This document shows, piece by piece, positions 29,983-38,899 of a DNA stretch of 64,000 bases. This DNA is from Sphingomonas swuensis. GTDB taxonomy: Bacteria; Pseudomonadota; Alphaproteobacteria; Sphingomonadales; Sphingomonadaceae. A program made the translations under genes and the position numbers. The number at the start of each line of letters is the position of its first letter. Positions within the stretch are counted from its first letter, which is position 1. The notes beneath the pieces are model-generated. The model saw nothing but the letters and a program-made list of their open reading frames with translations, did no database searches and was not told the origin of the DNA. The DNA is taken from assembly GCF_039538045.1 (NCBI RefSeq), contig NZ_BAABBQ010000001.1:2440001-2504000 (forward strand). Direction: 5' to 3'.

Positions 29983-30809
29983 TGGACGATCTGGTTTCGG
30001 TCGAATGGCTGGCGGCGAACATCCGCGCCGCCGACCTCGTCGTGCTCGACGCCAGCTGGCACCTGCCCGCCGCCAACCGCGATCCCCGGCAGGACTATGA
30101 GGCGCGGCACATCCCCGGCGCCCGCTTCTTCGACATCGAGATGCTCGCCGACCATGACGCCGCCACCAGCCACATGCTGCCCAGCGCCGACGCCTTCGCT
30201 GCGGGCATGGAAGCGCTCGGCGTCGGCTCGGACGACCGCATCGTCATCTACGATGACAGCGATCTCCGGACCTCGGCCCGCGCCTGGTTCATGCTTCGCC
30301 ACTTCGGGGCCCGCAATGTCGCCATCCTCGACGGCGGGCTGAAGCGCTGGATCGCCGAAGGACATCCCGTCACCGCCGATCCGCCGCCCGAGCGCCGCGC
30401 CAGCTTCGCCGCCGCCGCCCGGCCCAATGAAGTGGTGACCAAGGCCGACCTGCTGCGCGGGGTCGGGGTCCCGCTCGCCGATGCGCGCGCGCCGGCCCGC
30501 TTCGCCGGGACCGAGCCCGAACCCCGTCCGGGGCTCGAGGCGGGGCACATGCCGGGCGCGCGCAACCTGCCCTTCTCGGCGCTCTACGATGCCGACGGTC
30601 GCTTCCGGGCGCCGGGCGAGATCCGGGCCGCCTTCGAGAATGCCGGGCTCGATCCCGAACGGCCGTTCGTCGCCACCTGCGGCTCGGGCGTTACTGCCAA
30701 CAGCCTGATCTTCGCCGCGCGCCTGCTCGGCAATCGCGACTCGCGCCTCTACGACGGAAGCTGGAGCGAGTGGGGCGCGGACCCGCACACCCCCAAGGAG
30801 AAGGGCTGA
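29979..30809 (+). CDS. Sulfurtransferase (rhodanese / 3-mercaptopyruvate sulfurtransferase type)
   Basis: A 276-residue protein with two rhodanese domains. The N-terminal one ([21 protein letters not shown]) is inactive-type, while the C-terminal one has the active-site Cys234 in CGSGVTAN, a loop that matches SseA-like mercaptopyruvate sulfurtransferases. It transfers sulfane sulfur to thiols or cyanide. Tandem ATGs at 29979 and 29982 both fit; the second lies farther from GGGAG. Coupled to queF, an unusual pairing that may only reflect compact packing. Confidence 0.92.
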   Translation: MMDDLVSVEWLAANIRAADLVVLDASWHLPAANRDPRQDYEARHIPGARFFDIEMLADHDAATSHMLPSADAFAAGMEALGVGSDDRIVIYDDSDLRTSARAWFMLRHFGARNVAILDGGLKRWIAEGHPVTADPPPERRASFAAAARPNEVVTKADLLRGVGVPLADARAPARFAGTEPEPRPGLEAGHMPGARNLPFSALYDADGRFRAPGEIRAAFENAGLDPERPFVATCGSGVTANSLIFAARLLGNRDSRLYDGSWSEWGADPHTPKEKG

Positions 30810-30812
30810 GCC

Positions 30813-31169
30813 TCAGGCCCGTCCGACAAACAGGGCATGGATGCCCTGGAGGTCGCGGCGAAGGCTGTCGCTGAGCACGTCGATCGCCGCCGGGTTGGGC
30901 GTCTCGCCCGCGCTCTCGGCGCCGATCAGCGCCTCGATCCCCGCCGCGGCGGCACCGGCCGCCTGGACCGAGCGCCCGTCGGCGCAGCGCTGGACCGCTT
31001 CCGGTGCGTCGAGGAACAGCGCGTCGAAGCGGATCTCGTCGAGGTCGCGCTTGGCCCGCCCGTCGAACAGTTCGACCAGCGCCAGCGCCTTGCGGACGCT
31101 GCGCAGCCGTTCCACCGCCTCGACATAGGGAGCGGGGGCGACGCTGGTCTCGGGCTGGAAGTGGATCAT
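30813..31169 (-). CDS. Small helical protein of unknown function
   Basis: A 118-residue acidic, mostly helical protein (MIHFQPETSVAPAPYVEAVE to HALFVGRA) with Ala-rich helices and one Cys. I do not recognise the family. It follows the CtrA-like regulator by 37 bases on the same strand, so it probably shares its transcript. The ATG at 31169 is the first start not overlapping the upstream gene. Confidence 0.6.
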   Translation of the reverse strand: MIHFQPETSVAPAPYVEAVERLRSVRKALALVELFDGRAKRDLDEIRFDALFLDAPEAVQRCADGRSVQAAGAAAAGIEALIGAESAGETPNPAAIDVLSDSLRRDLQGIHALFVGRA

Positions 31170-31206
31170 GCGACTCGCAAGTAAAGCCGCATGGTTGAGA
31201 AATGGT

Positions 31207-31758
31207 TTAGGCCGCCGCGGTCGCTTCCAGGTCGCGCAGGATCCAGCCCCGTTGCGGGATGGTCTCGATGAACTCGGCCCCGCCGCTCGCCAACCGCAGC
31301 TTCTTGCGCAGCTTGGAGATGAACACGTCGATGATCTTGGGCTGCGGCTGGTCGTCGGCACGGCGATAGAGATGCTTGAGCAGCATCGTCCGGGTGACGA
31401 CATTGTTGCGCGCAAAGGCGAGCAGCTCGAGCACGCGATATTCCATCTCGGTGATCGCGATCGGGTGGCCGTCGATGCGGATCAGCCGCTGGACCTGGTC
31501 CACCGCCATCCGCCCGCCGCACAGGGTCGGCGGAAGCTCGGAACCCTGCGCCTTCAGGCTGGCGAGCAGCTTGGAGGCGACGTCGTCCTGGTCGTCGCGC
31601 GGCAGGCTGACCGGCGCGCCGATCAACTGCTGCTGGAGCTCGGAGACGAGGGCATGCGCCTCCTCCGCCATCTTCTGCCCTTCCTCGAACCGCTTGCGCG
31701 AACGCTCGAGCAGGGTCTCCACCTCGACCAGCCGGGCGGAAATCGTGTCGTCTGCCAT
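31207..31758 (-). CDS. CtrA-like winged-helix DNA-binding protein with an N-terminal coiled coil and no receiver domain
   Basis: A 183-residue protein. Residues 5-45 form a heptad-rich helix (LVEVETLLERSRKRFEEGQK). Residues ~85-176 are an OmpR/PhoB-type winged helix very like that of the cell-cycle regulator CtrA: MEYRVLELLA, then LKHLYRR, KIIDVFISKLRKKL (CtrA: KIIDVFICKLRKKL) and IETIPQRGWILRD. The receiver with its phosphorylated Asp is absent. It therefore probably binds DNA as a constitutive or oligomerisation-controlled dimer, possibly at CtrA-type sites (inference). It lies 30 bases after the bamF-like gene in the ribF-ileS-lspA gene string. Confidence 0.8.
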   Translation of the reverse strand: MADDTISARLVEVETLLERSRKRFEEGQKMAEEAHALVSELQQQLIGAPVSLPRDDQDDVASKLLASLKAQGSELPPTLCGGRMAVDQVQRLIRIDGHPIAITEMEYRVLELLAFARNNVVTRTMLLKHLYRRADDQPQPKIIDVFISKLRKKLRLASGGAEFIETIPQRGWILRDLEATAAA

Positions 31759-31788
31759 GTGGTCTGCCCTCCCGCTCTGCTGATCGGC

Positions 31789-32202
31789 TTACGGAGTCTG
31801 GATGGACGCGATCTGCGTGTCGCCGGCCGGCGTCGCGAGGATCGTCTGGGTCAGCGCGCCCTTGTCGATTACCGCCGTGTCCGGGCTTCCGGCGACCGAG
31901 CGGGCACCGAGCGCAGCGCGATCGGCGCCCGCCTTCTCGAGCAGTCCGGTCTCGCTCGCCGGGCGCGGCGCGGGGCCGCCGAACAGCGCCTGCACGGCCT
32001 GGCTCTGCGCGCCCTCGGCGGTCAGCGAGGCGGTGCCGGCCCGCGGCGGGGTCAGGCTGTAGTCGGGCGGGATCACCAGCGGCGCGTTGCGGGCGACGCG
32101 GAACTCGTCGAGCTTGGTGCCGCCGCCACCGCCGCCGAACAGGGCGCAGCCGGAGGTCGCCAGCGCGGCCATCGCGGTCAGCAGGGTAAGGGACTTACGC
32201 AT
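31789..32202 (-). CDS. DUF3035 lipoprotein (BamF-like)
   Basis: A 137-residue lipoprotein with signal MRKSLTLLTAMAALATSGC (Cys19) and the family stretch EFRVARNAPLVIPPDYSLTP-PR. DUF3035 includes the alphaproteobacterial BAM-complex subunit BamF, so a role in outer-membrane barrel assembly is likely. The Cys is preceded by a slightly unusual lipobox (ATSGC). Its start overlaps lspA by 8 bases; LspA would process this very class of prolipoprotein. Confidence 0.8.
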   Translation of the reverse strand: MRKSLTLLTAMAALATSGCALFGGGGGGTKLDEFRVARNAPLVIPPDYSLTPPRAGTASLTAEGAQSQAVQALFGGPAPRPASETGLLEKAGADRAALGARSVAGSPDTAVIDKGALTQTILATPAGDTQIASIQTP

Positions 32203-32695
32203 CGTCGAGCTTCTCCTTGGGTCCGGCATCGCGGACCAATAGTGCGCGCAATATCAGGATCACGACGCCGATGCTAATCGCGGCATCGGCAACATTGAAG
32301 ACCAGAAATGGACGGAAATCGCCGATGTGAAGGTCGGCGAAGTCGAATACATAGCCGAGCCGCACGCGGTCGACGATATTGCCGAGCGCGCCGCCCAGCA
32401 CCATGCCGAGCGCGATCCGGTCGCCCGCCTGCTCCTCGCGGGTCAGCCAGAAGCCGACCACCCCGGCGATCGCCGCGGTCATCGCCACCAGCAGCCAGCG
32501 GGTGCTGTCGCTCTCGGCGGTCAGCAGGCCGAGCGAAATGCCGTGGTTGTGCACCCGCGTCAGGTCGAAGAAGGGCAGGACATGGATGTTCTGGCCAAGC
32601 TCGGTCAGCCCGAGCGGACCGGCCACCAGCCACTTGCTGAGCTGGTCGGCGAGGAACAGCAGCCCGGCGACGATGAACCCGTTCTTGCCCCTCAC
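32195..32695 (-). CDS. lspA: Lipoprotein signal peptidase (signal peptidase II)
   Basis: LspA removes the signal peptide of prolipoproteins in the inner membrane. The 166-residue protein has four membrane helices and the two catalytic aspartates in GNIVDR and FNVADAAI. The GTG start at 32695 overlaps the ileS stop (GTGA), giving (M)RGKNGFIVAGLLFLADQ. The ileS-lspA order is common in bacteria. A frame extension upstream would overlap ileS and is not needed. Confidence 0.96.
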   Translation of the reverse strand: MRGKNGFIVAGLLFLADQLSKWLVAGPLGLTELGQNIHVLPFFDLTRVHNHGISLGLLTAESDSTRWLLVAMTAAIAGVVGFWLTREEQAGDRIALGMVLGGALGNIVDRVRLGYVFDFADLHIGDFRPFLVFNVADAAISIGVVILILRALLVRDAGPKEKLDDA

Positions 32696-35610
32696 GCGAC
32701 CACCTCCTCGCAGCGGGCGCACAGGTCCCCGTCTTCCTTAACTTCGGGCAGGTGCCGCCAGCAGCGCCCGCACTTGTGATGGTCGGTCCGGTGCGCGATC
32801 ACCGCCGGGCCCTCGACCACCGTGCCCGTGTCGAGCACCACGTCCGAGACGATGAACAGCTCGGCCAGTTCGTCCGAGGTCAGCATCGGCCGGTCGGCCG
32901 TGTCGGGCAGCCCGATCGCGACCTTGGCCTCGAGGCTCGAGCCGATCACCTTCTCGCGCCGCATCGGCTCGATCTGCGCGGTCACCTGCTCGCGAAGTGC
33001 GCGGTAGCCCGCCCAGATCTCGAGCATCCGTTCGTCCGCCGCGTCGGGCAGTTCGGGCCACTCGCTGAGGTGCACCGACGCCGCGTCGGGGTAGCGGCTC
33101 GCCCAAACTTCCTCGGTCGTGAAGACGAGGACCGGCGCGAACCAGCGGACCAGCGCATGGAACAGGGTGTCGAGCACGCTGCGATAGGCCATCCGCTTCG
33201 GGTCCGTGGCCGCGTCGCAGTAGAGGCAGTCCTTGCGGATATCGAAGTAGAAGGCGCTGAGATCGTTGTTGCAGAAGTCGCCGAGCGCCCGCGCATAGCC
33301 GTTGAAGTCGTAATTCGCGACCGCCTCGCGCAGGTCCGCGTCGAGCTTGCTGAGCAGCGCGAGCATGTAGCGCTCGAGCTCGGGCATGGCCGAGACGTCG
33401 GTCACCCGCTCGGAATTCTCGAACCCCTCGAGCGCCCCGAGCAGGTAGCGGAAGGTATTGCGGATCTTGCGGTAGCTGTCGGAGACGCCGGCGAGGATCT
33501 CCTTGCCGATGCGATGGTCCTCGGTGAAGTCGACGCTCGCCACCCACAGCCGCAGGATGTCGGCCCCGGTCTCCTTCATGAGGTCGAGCGGGTTGACCGT
33601 GTTCCCCAGGCTCTTGGACATCTTCATGCCCTTCGAATCCATGGTGAAGCCGTGGGTCAGCACCGTGTCGTAGGGCGCCCGGCCGCGGGTCCCGCAGCTC
33701 TCAAGCAAGCTCGACTGGAACCAGCCGCGATGCTGGTCCGAGCCCTCGAGATAGAGGTCGGCGGGCCAGCGCTGCTCGGGCCAGTGGCCGCTCTCCAGCG
33801 TGAAGACATGGGTGCAGCCGCTGTCGAACCAGACGTCGAGGATGTCGGTGACCTGCTCGTAATCGTCGGGGTCGCGGCCAGCGCCGAGGAAGTGCTGGAC
33901 AGCGCCTTCTTCGGTCCACGCATCGACGCCCTTGTCGCGCACGGCGGCGACAATGCGGGCATTGACCTCGGGGTCGACCAGATATTTGCCGGTCTTGCGA
34001 TCGACGAACAGCGTGATCGGAACGCCCCAGGCGCGCTGGCGGCTGAGCACCCAGTCGGGGCGGCCCTCGACCATCGAGCCGATCCGGTTGCGGCCCTTGT
34101 CGGGAACGAAGCGGACTCGGTCGATCTCGGACAAGGCGCGCTGGCGGAGCGTCGTGCCGCCCTCGATCGGCTGGTCCATGCCGACGAACCATTGCGGGGT
34201 GCAGCGATAGATGACGCGGGCCTTGGAGCGCCACGAATGCGGGTAGCTGTGCTTGAAGTCGCCCGCGCTCAGGAGCGCGCCGGACTCGCGCAGGTCGGTG
34301 CAGATCGGGCCATCGGGGCCGTTGAACTTGGTGTTGATGACCGAGCCCTGCCCGCCCAGCCACAGCCAGTCCTCGCGATATTTGCCATCGCCCTCGACCG
34401 CGAAGACGGGGTCGATCCCGACCGCCTTGCACGCCTCGAAATCTTCCTCGCCATGGTCGGGCGCCATGTGGACGAGGCCCGTGCCGGCGTCTGTCGTGAC
34501 ATGCGGCGCCGCGATCAGCGGGCGCGGCTTGGCGAAGAAACCGCCAAGGTGGTGCATCGGGTGCCGGGCGATGCTGCCGGCGAGCTGCGCGCCCTTCCAG
34601 GTCGTTGGTGGCGGTGCAGGATTCTCGGCCTCGAACTTGTCGAGGTCTGCGAGGAAGCCCTCGTGCCATTCGGGCGGAAGGTCGATCGTTGGTGCGTCGT
34701 CGTCCTTGTCGAGCGTCTCGCTGAGCCGCTTGATCAAGGCATTCTTGAGCTCGGAAGCGACGAGATATCGGCGGACGGGGAAGCCCCACTCGATCACTTC
34801 ATAGTCGATGCCTTCCCCGAACGCGATCGCCTGGTTGACCGGGATCGTCCACGGAGTCGTCGTCCAAACCACCGCATGCGCGCCGACCAGCTCGGGGATC
34901 GGGCTCTCGACGATCTCGAACGCGACGTCGATCTGGGTCGAGGTGACGTCCTCATATTCGATCTCGGCTTCGGCGAGCGCGGTCTTCTCGACCGGGCTCC
35001 ACATCACCGGCTTGGCGCCGCGGTAGAGCTGGCCGGACTCGGCGAACTTCGTCAGCTCGGAGACGATGGTCGCCTCGGCCTCGAAGCTCATCGTCAGATA
35101 GGGCTTCTTCCAGTCGGCGAGGATGCCGAGGCGCCGAAACTGGCCACTCTGCACGTCGACCCAATGCTGGGCATAGGCGCGGCACTCGGCGCGGAATTCG
35201 GCCGGAGGGACCTCGTCCTTGTTGCGCTTCTTCTTGCGATACTGCTCCTCGACCTTCCACTCGATCGGCAGGCCGTGGCAGTCCCAGCCGGGAACGAAGG
35301 GCGCGTCCTTGCCCAGCAGCGACTGGGTGCGGACCGCGAGGTCCTTCAGCGTCTTGTTGAGGACGTGGCCGATGTGGATGTCGCCGTTTGCGTAGGGCGG
35401 GCCATCGTGGAAGATGAACTTCTCCCGGCCTTCGCGCTGACGGCGCAGCTCGCCGTAGAGGTCCTGTTCCTGCCAGCGGGCGAGGATCGCCGGCTCCTTC
35501 TGCGGAAGTCCGGCCTTCATCGGGAAGGCGGTCTTGGGCAGGAAGACGGTGTCGCGATAATCCTTTGCTTCAGGATTGGCGCGCTTCGCGGGGGTTTGTT
35601 CGTCCGACAT
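32692..35610 (-). CDS. ileS: Isoleucine-tRNA ligase
   Basis: A 972-residue class I aminoacyl-tRNA synthetase that charges tRNA-Ile with editing of valine. It has the HIGH motif (PYANGDIHIGHVL, residues 72-84), the KMSKS loop (KGMKMSKSLGNTV), the editing CP1 domain with a TDAGTGLVHMAPDHGEEDF stretch, and a C-terminal zinc-binding tail with CGRCW and CARCEE. Length is in the normal range. It starts 26 bases after the ribF stop, so ribF and ileS are likely co-transcribed. Confidence 0.98.
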   Translation of the reverse strand: MSDEQTPAKRANPEAKDYRDTVFLPKTAFPMKAGLPQKEPAILARWQEQDLYGELRRQREGREKFIFHDGPPYANGDIHIGHVLNKTLKDLAVRTQSLLGKDAPFVPGWDCHGLPIEWKVEEQYRKKKRNKDEVPPAEFRAECRAYAQHWVDVQSGQFRRLGILADWKKPYLTMSFEAEATIVSELTKFAESGQLYRGAKPVMWSPVEKTALAEAEIEYEDVTSTQIDVAFEIVESPIPELVGAHAVVWTTTPWTIPVNQAIAFGEGIDYEVIEWGFPVRRYLVASELKNALIKRLSETLDKDDDAPTIDLPPEWHEGFLADLDKFEAENPAPPPTTWKGAQLAGSIARHPMHHLGGFFAKPRPLIAAPHVTTDAGTGLVHMAPDHGEEDFEACKAVGIDPVFAVEGDGKYREDWLWLGGQGSVINTKFNGPDGPICTDLRESGALLSAGDFKHSYPHSWRSKARVIYRCTPQWFVGMDQPIEGGTTLRQRALSEIDRVRFVPDKGRNRIGSMVEGRPDWVLSRQRAWGVPITLFVDRKTGKYLVDPEVNARIVAAVRDKGVDAWTEEGAVQHFLGAGRDPDDYEQVTDILDVWFDSGCTHVFTLESGHWPEQRWPADLYLEGSDQHRGWFQSSLLESCGTRGRAPYDTVLTHGFTMDSKGMKMSKSLGNTVNPLDLMKETGADILRLWVASVDFTEDHRIGKEILAGVSDSYRKIRNTFRYLLGALEGFENSERVTDVSAMPELERYMLALLSKLDADLREAVANYDFNGYARALGDFCNNDLSAFYFDIRKDCLYCDAATDPKRMAYRSVLDTLFHALVRWFAPVLVFTTEEVWASRYPDAASVHLSEWPELPDAADERMLEIWAGYRALREQVTAQIEPMRREKVIGSSLEAKVAIGLPDTADRPMLTSDELAELFIVSDVVLDTGTVVEGPAVIAHRTDHHKCGRCWRHLPEVKEDGDLCARCEEVVA

Positions 35611-35636
35611 TTGGCGGCGGCTCTAGCGGGCGAGGC

Positions 35637-36557
35637 CTAGAGCAGCAACCGCCGCGCCTCGGCCTCGTCGGACCGCATCTGCTGGCTCAGCGCGTCCATG
35701 CTCTCGAACCGCCGCTCGGGGCGGAGGAAGTGGTGCAGCGCGACCTCGATCTCCTGCCCGTAGAGGTCGCCGGACCAGTCGAGCAGGAAGGTCTCGAGCA
35801 ATTCGACCGGCGGCTCGAAGGTCGGGCGCACGCCGACGTTGGCGATCCCGGGATGCTCGCTTCCGTCCGCCAGCCGGACCCGCACGGCATAGATGCCGTA
35901 GGCGGGCCGTTGATAGTCGCCGAGCACCATGTTCGCGGTCGGATAGCCGAGCTCGCGGCCGCGCTTGTCGCCATGCTGGACAGGGCCGCGGATGGCAAAG
36001 GCGCGGGTGAGGAGCCGGGTCGCGGTGCCGGGATCGCCCGCGGCCAGCGCCTGGCGGATCCGGCTCGAGCTGACCGGCTCCTCGCCGAGCGCGACGGGGC
36101 TGACCGTCTCGGCGGCAAGGCCGAGGCGCTCTCCTTCCGCTCGAAGGAAGTCCGCATCGCCGCTCCGCCGGGCGCCGAACACGAAGTCCTCCCCCGTCAC
36201 CACCGCCGCCGCTCCGACCACAGCTTGGAGCATCGCCACGAATTCGGCCGCACTCGTCGCGGCAAGCGCGGCGTCGAAGTCGAATAGCAGCATGGCATCG
36301 GCGCCTGCGCCCGCGAACAGTGCCTCGCGCTGGTCGAGGCTGGTCAGGCGGAAGGGGGCGGCGTCGGGCTTGAAGAAGGTCACCGGGTGCGGGTCGAAGG
36401 TCGCGACCACCGCGGGCCGACCCTCGTGCGCGGCGCGGGCGACGGCACGCCCGACCACCGCCTGGTGGCCGAGATGGAAACCGTCGAAGTTGCCGAGGGC
36501 CACGACCGAGTTCCGGAATGCGTCCGGAATGCCGTTGCTCAGGGAAAGTCGCTGCAT
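35637..36557 (-). CDS. ribF: Bifunctional riboflavin kinase/FAD synthetase
   Basis: RibF phosphorylates riboflavin to FMN and adenylylates it to FAD. The 306-residue protein has an N-terminal nucleotidyltransferase domain (VALGNFDGFHLGHQAVV, with the HxGH motif) and a C-terminal flavokinase domain (GKRGRELGYPTANM, then ERRFESMDALSQQM). It leads the reverse-strand string ribF-ileS-lspA-bamF-like. It diverges from rpsM across 238 bases. Confidence 0.97.
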   Translation of the reverse strand: MQRLSLSNGIPDAFRNSVVALGNFDGFHLGHQAVVGRAVARAAHEGRPAVVATFDPHPVTFFKPDAAPFRLTSLDQREALFAGAGADAMLLFDFDAALAATSAAEFVAMLQAVVGAAAVVTGEDFVFGARRSGDADFLRAEGERLGLAAETVSPVALGEEPVSSSRIRQALAAGDPGTATRLLTRAFAIRGPVQHGDKRGRELGYPTANMVLGDYQRPAYGIYAVRVRLADGSEHPGIANVGVRPTFEPPVELLETFLLDWSGDLYGQEIEVALHHFLRPERRFESMDALSQQMRSDEAEARRLLL

Positions 36558-36601
36558 GTTCTCCGGCCCTTAGGCGAGGAGCCGCGATCACGCAAAGCCG
36601 G

Positions 36602-36630
36602 TTGACTCGGGAAGGGCCGCATCATATCTG
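36602..36630 (+). promoter_or_regulatory. Candidate sigma-70 promoter of the alpha operon (rpsM)
   Basis: TTGACT and TATCTG with a 17-base spacer. Transcription would begin near 36637 and give a leader of about 160 bases before rpsM, long enough for feedback control by a ribosomal protein. A second weaker candidate (TTGCGT...TAGACT) lies at 36668-36694. The rest of the 238-base gap between ribF and rpsM shows no ORF. Confidence 0.45.
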
Positions 36631-36795
36631 CGCCGCATCCCGTTCCTCCGTTCCCGGCGGCGCTCCCTTGCGTCCGCCGTTTTGGCGTTAGACTTTCCTG
36701 ATGCCAGACAAGGGCCCGGAATGCGGGGTGCAAGCGACGAGATGGGTCGGCATGGCGCCGGTCCGTGGAGCTAACACAAGGAAGAACGCACCTTC

Positions 36796-37164
36796 ATGGC
36801 ACGTATCGCCGGGGTCAACATCCCCACCAACAAGCGCGTCGAAATCGCGCTGACCTACATCCACGGCATTGGGCGCACCAAGGCCAAGGAAATCACCACC
36901 AAGCTGAACATCGCGAACGAGCGCCGGGTTCAGGACCTGTCGGACCAGGAAGTCCTCCAGATCCGCGAAGCCATCGACGCCGATCACACGGTCGAGGGTG
37001 ACCTCCGCCGCGAGACCGCGATGAACATCAAGCGGCTGATGGACCTCGCCTGCTACCGTGGCCTGCGCCACCGCAAGGGCCTTCCGGTCCGCGGCCAGCG
37101 CACGCACACCAATGCGCGCACCCGCAAGGGCAAGGCCAAGCCGATCGCGGGCAAGAAGAAGTAA
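36796..37164 (+). CDS. rpsM: 30S ribosomal protein S13
   Basis: S13 (122 residues) sits in the 30S head and contacts the A- and P-site tRNAs. The start [26 protein letters not shown] and the C-terminal [17 protein letters not shown] are invariant family features. AAGGAAG lies before the ATG. It opens the rpsM-rpsK-rpoA-rplQ operon; the spc-operon genes secY and adk, which usually precede it, are absent because ribF lies upstream. Confidence 0.99.
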   Translation: MARIAGVNIPTNKRVEIALTYIHGIGRTKAKEITTKLNIANERRVQDLSDQEVLQIREAIDADHTVEGDLRRETAMNIKRLMDLACYRGLRHRKGLPVRGQRTHTNARTRKGKAKPIAGKKK

Positions 37165-37188
37165 GCTTCTTTTTCTCGCTTCAGCTTC

Positions 37189-37221
37189 ACGTCCTTCGAG
37201 CCTCGCGCTCGGGACGAATGG
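37189..37221. repeat. Short copy of the intergenic inverted repeat between rpsM and rpsK
   Basis: ACGTCCTTCGAG and CTCGGGACGAATGG frame a small hairpin (CGAGC-CTCGC-GCTCG) with outer CGTCC/GGACG pairing. It resembles a shortened form of the 11274 and 13869 elements. It ends 16 bases before the rpsK start, covering much of the 73-base gap. Confidence 0.45.
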
Positions 37222-37237
37222 ATAAGGATAGTAGGAT

Positions 37238-37627
37238 ATGGCACGCGAACCCCAGCGCCTTCGGCGCCGCGAGCGCAAGAACATCTCGGCGGGCGTGGCT
37301 CACGTCAACGCGAGCTTCAACAACACCATGATCACCATCACCGACGCGCAGGGCAATGCGATTGCCTGGTCGAGCGCCGGCATGATGGGCTTCAAGGGCA
37401 GCCGCAAGTCGACCCCGTACGCCGCGCAGGTCGCGGCCGAGGACGCGGGCCGCAAGGCTGCCGATCACGGCGTCCGCACCCTCGAGGTCGAGGTCAAGGG
37501 CCCGGGTTCGGGCCGCGAGAGCGCGCTTCGCGCCCTTCAGGCCGTCGGCTTCCAGATCACCTCGATCCGCGACGTGACCCCGATCCCGCACAACGGCGTC
37601 CGTCCGAGCAAGCGCCGCCGCGTCTGA
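37238..37627 (+). CDS. rpsK: 30S ribosomal protein S11
   Basis: S11 (129 residues) lies on the 30S platform and contacts mRNA near the Shine-Dalgarno helix. Family segments include [32 protein letters not shown] and [18 protein letters not shown] at the end. The ATG follows GGATAGTAGGAT-type purines. It is second in the alpha operon, 73 bases after rpsM with a repeat between. Confidence 0.99.
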   Translation: MAREPQRLRRRERKNISAGVAHVNASFNNTMITITDAQGNAIAWSSAGMMGFKGSRKSTPYAAQVAAEDAGRKAADHGVRTLEVEVKGPGSGRESALRALQAVGFQITSIRDVTPIPHNGVRPSKRRRV

Positions 37628-37666
37628 CGCGGCGCTGCTCGCCCGACCCGACCCGAATACCCCTCT

Positions 37667-37686
37667 GGAGGCCGGACGCGGCCTCC
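37667..37686 (+). promoter_or_regulatory. Perfect 8-bp hairpin before rpoA
   Basis: GGAGGCCG-GACG-CGGCCTCC lies 17 bases before the rpoA ATG, next to its AAGGAAG ribosome-binding site. It may modulate rpoA translation or protect the transcript; no T-run. Confidence 0.45.
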
Positions 37687-37703
37687 GCTGCCAAGGAAGC
37701 AAC

Positions 37704-38786
37704 ATGGCCGTCAACGCAAAGAACTGGCAGGAACTGAAGAAGCCCAACGCGCTCGAGCGCAAGGCCGCCGGCGACGCCCGTCGCAAGGCCGTCTTCGTTG
37801 CCGAGCCGCTTGAGCGCGGCTTCGGAATGACCCTCGGCAACTCGCTTCGCCGAGTGCTGCTGTCGAGCCTGCAGGGTGCCGCCATCACCTCGATCAAGAT
37901 CGAGGGCGTGCTGCACGAGTTCTCGAGCCTCGCCGGAGTTCGCGAGGACGTCACCGACATCGTCCTCAACGTCAAGCAGATCGCCCTCAAGTTCGAAGGC
38001 GAAGGCCCCAAGCGCCTGCACCTGACCGCGACCGGTCCGGGCGAAGTCACCGCCGGTCAGATCCAGACCTCGGGCGACATCGAGATCACCAACCCCGACC
38101 TCGTCATCTGCCACCTCGACCAGGGCGCGACGCTCAACATGGAGCTGACCGCCGACATCGGGAAGGGCTATGTCGCCGCCGCGAACAACCGTCCGCTCGA
38201 CGCGCCGATCGGCCTCATCCCGGTCGACGCGCTCTACAGCCCTGTCCGCCAGGTCGCCTACAAGGTGGAGAACACCCGCGTCGGCCAGGAACTGGACTAT
38301 GACAAGCTGACGCTGACGGTCGAGACCGACGGCACCATCGCCCCGGAAGAGGCGATCGGCTATGCCGCGCGCATCCTCCAGGACCAGCTGGCGCTGTTCG
38401 TCGGCTTCGACGACTCGAGCTACCGCTCGGCCTCGCCGATGATCGGCCAGGCTGCCCCGGCGGCTCCGATCGGCGGCGGGGCGGTGCCCGAGACCACCGA
38501 CACCAACCAGCTCAACCGCTACCTTCTCAAGAAGGTCGACGAGCTCGAGCTGTCGGTCCGTTCGGCCAACTGCCTGAAGAACGACAACATCATCTACATC
38601 GGCGACCTCGTCCAGAAGACCGAGGCCGAGATGCTCCGCACGCCGAACTTCGGCCGCAAGAGCCTCAACGAGATCAAGGAAGTCCTTGCCTCGATGGGCT
38701 TGCGCCTCGGCATGGACATCCCCGGCTGGCCGCCGGAGAACATCGAAGAGATGGCCAAGAAGCTCGAGCAGGAAATGCTCGGCTAA
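37704..38786 (+). CDS. rpoA: RNA polymerase subunit alpha
   Basis: The alpha subunit (360 residues) nucleates core RNA polymerase and contacts UP elements and activators. The N-terminal assembly domain has [19 protein letters not shown], then a flexible linker, then the C-terminal DNA/activator-binding domain ([39 protein letters not shown]). Length is above the 329 of E. coli. Third gene of the alpha operon. Confidence 0.99.
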   Translation: MAVNAKNWQELKKPNALERKAAGDARRKAVFVAEPLERGFGMTLGNSLRRVLLSSLQGAAITSIKIEGVLHEFSSLAGVREDVTDIVLNVKQIALKFEGEGPKRLHLTATGPGEVTAGQIQTSGDIEITNPDLVICHLDQGATLNMELTADIGKGYVAAANNRPLDAPIGLIPVDALYSPVRQVAYKVENTRVGQELDYDKLTLTVETDGTIAPEEAIGYAARILQDQLALFVGFDDSSYRSASPMIGQAAPAAPIGGGAVPETTDTNQLNRYLLKKVDELELSVRSANCLKNDNIIYIGDLVQKTEAEMLRTPNFGRKSLNEIKEVLASMGLRLGMDIPGWPPENIEEMAKKLEQEMLG

Positions 38787-38793
38787 GCCTCCG

Positions 38794-38815
38794 GAGCCCG
38801 GCCTCGGCCGGGCTC
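38794..38815 (+). promoter_or_regulatory. Perfect 10-bp inverted repeat after rpoA
   Basis: GAGCCCGGCC-TC-GGCCGGGCTC lies 7 bases after the rpoA stop in the 113-base gap to rplQ. No T-run follows. It could stabilise the rpoA 3' end or act as partial terminator that lowers rplQ output. Confidence 0.5.
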
Positions 38816-38899
38816 GCAAGGGTCAGGGCGGTGCCCTCAATCACCGCCGGGCGGGGCCTACCTTGAACGGGGCTCCGACGAACGAAGAAGGAAGATACT

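Noticed and set aside
32752..35640. A 962-codon forward open frame opposite ileS
   Set aside because: Antisense shadow of a confirmed aminoacyl-tRNA synthetase; composition is Leu/Arg/Asp-rich without motifs.
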